From Flavobacterium beibuense F44-8 (GTDB lineage Bacteria > Bacteroidota > Bacteroidia > Flavobacteriales > Flavobacteriaceae): a DNA stretch of 64,000 bases. The position numbers and the translations under genes were made by a program. Positions 63,546 through 64,000 of the stretch are shown here, piece by piece. Each line of letters opens with the position of its first letter. The first letter of the stretch is position 1. The stretch is from the NCBI RefSeq assembly GCF_000769915.1, contig NZ_JRLV01000005.1, positions 202,103 through 266,102 of the forward strand. Direction: 5' to 3'. Below the pieces are notes generated by a model. The model saw nothing but the letters and a program-made list of their open reading frames with translations. It was not told the origin of the DNA and did not search any database.

Positions 63546-64000
63546 TTATAACAATTGAAGAAGATAGAAACTACTTGAAGGGTTGTTTATGGTGTATGGA
63601 GGCATAGGCACAACTGTATCATAATAAGTAGTTTTTCCGCTATCGGTAAAAGTAGTTACGATATCAGCATCATACAGGGCAGGGGATTGGCTGTTTGGTT
63701 TAAGTGCCAGGAATGATTCGTACTCACTGCCTTCGGCCATATAGTCTGCCGGCATATAAAAGACCTTGAATATACCATCTGTAGTAAGTGTTATCTGTTT
63801 TTCTGCCCAGTCAGCATAATTTCTGTCCCAATCCTGTGTTCTTACTCTGGCTTCCGCTTCAGAGATTTCGTCGGTAGAGTTACCCGGAGTATTTTCCTGA
63901 GTATTAAGTGCTGAAAGGTTTTTCAGGTCGGCCTTACATATGGTAATGGCGTTAAACAAATCGGTATCGCTTTGCTGTATATCCTGTTCTTTGTCAATAA
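63546..64000 (-). CDS. C-terminal part of an uncharacterised protein (runs off right edge)
   Basis: The reading frame stays open to position 64000; the apparent start at 63959 is only a TTG, and in-frame coding continues upstream (IDKEQDIQQSDTD). At least 151 residues: an Asp/Asn-rich helical part (NAITICKADLKNLSALNTQEN, EISEAEARVRTQDWDRNYADWAEKQITL) and a beta-rich end (GIFKVFYMPADYMAEGSEYESFLALKP, IVTTFTDSGKTTYYDTVVP). No family recognised. A strong terminator follows. Confidence 0.6.
   Translation of the reverse strand, partial: IDKEQDIQQSDTDLFNAITICKADLKNLSALNTQENTPGNSTDEISEAEARVRTQDWDRNYADWAEKQITLTTDGIFKVFYMPADYMAEGSEYESFLALKPNSQSPALYDADIVTTFTDSGKTTYYDTVVPMPPYTINNPSSSFYLLQLL

Overview
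The window reads as chromosomal DNA of a Bacteroidota member, most likely a Flavobacteriaceae (Flavobacterium-like) species. Support: a SusC/SusD pair, lipoprotein signals with short Bacteroidota-style lipoboxes, TAnnTTTG-type promoters, low GC content, NarL-type two-component systems with HisKA_3 kinases, and a Nudix-family sugar regulator. No tRNA, rRNA, IS element, integrase or CRISPR array was seen. No gene-free stretch exceeds about 260 bases.

Region 1 (1-17.4 kb) is a carbohydrate utilisation locus. On the minus strand lie xylE-xylB-xylA-susC-susD-susE-GH2-GH31-GH97 (the last cut by the window edge). Divergent on the plus strand are a Nudix-type regulator (xylR) and an aldose 1-epimerase. 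GH31 with alpha-xylosidase-like motifs, GH2 beta-galactosidase-like and xylose isomerase/kinase/porter together suggest import and breakdown of xylose-bearing oligosaccharides such as those from xyloglucan, feeding D-xylulose-5-phosphate into central metabolism. A palindrome overlaps the predicted xylE promoter.

Region 2 (17.4-20 kb) is a four-gene minus-strand signalling module: a 142-aa protein of unknown function, a 6-7 TM protein, a HisKA_3 histidine kinase and a NarL/LuxR response regulator. Region 3 (20-44.9 kb) is a tightly packed 17-gene minus-strand operon for an extracellular contractile injection system (eCIS): DUF4255 cap, sheath, tube, tube initiator, DUF5908, LysM-type hub, VgrG-like spike, PAAR tip, gp25-like and two large baseplate wedge proteins, a PKD-bearing protein, an orphan, a tape-measure protein, a 1444-aa DUF4157 effector with a C-terminal PD-(D/E)XK nuclease signature, a beta-propeller protein and an AAA+ ATPase. 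The promoters of the eCIS operon and of the signalling module share an almost identical AAGGGGT(T)ATTTCCCCTT element.

Region 4 (45-50.9 kb): cbpA-cbpM-thioredoxin under an FNR/CRP-like palindrome; a convergent pair coding for an MBL-fold RNase-like protein and an ATP-cone/endonuclease-like protein; a secreted esterase; and two small exported proteins. Region 5 (51-64 kb): two convergent paralogous genes of unknown function, a membrane-anchored protein, and a six-gene minus-strand operon coding for an HhH/double-zinc-ribbon protein, a 1264-aa double-zinc-ribbon helical-repeat protein, a DUF1266 protein, a TPR protein, a TPR histidine kinase and a NarL-type regulator. Perfect palindromes with the core CTGAATTCAG sit in front of this operon and in the divergent intergenic region near 52.4 kb, suggesting a small self-contained regulon. 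The operon's biochemical role is unknown. With the eCIS effector it is the part most likely to hold something undescribed.
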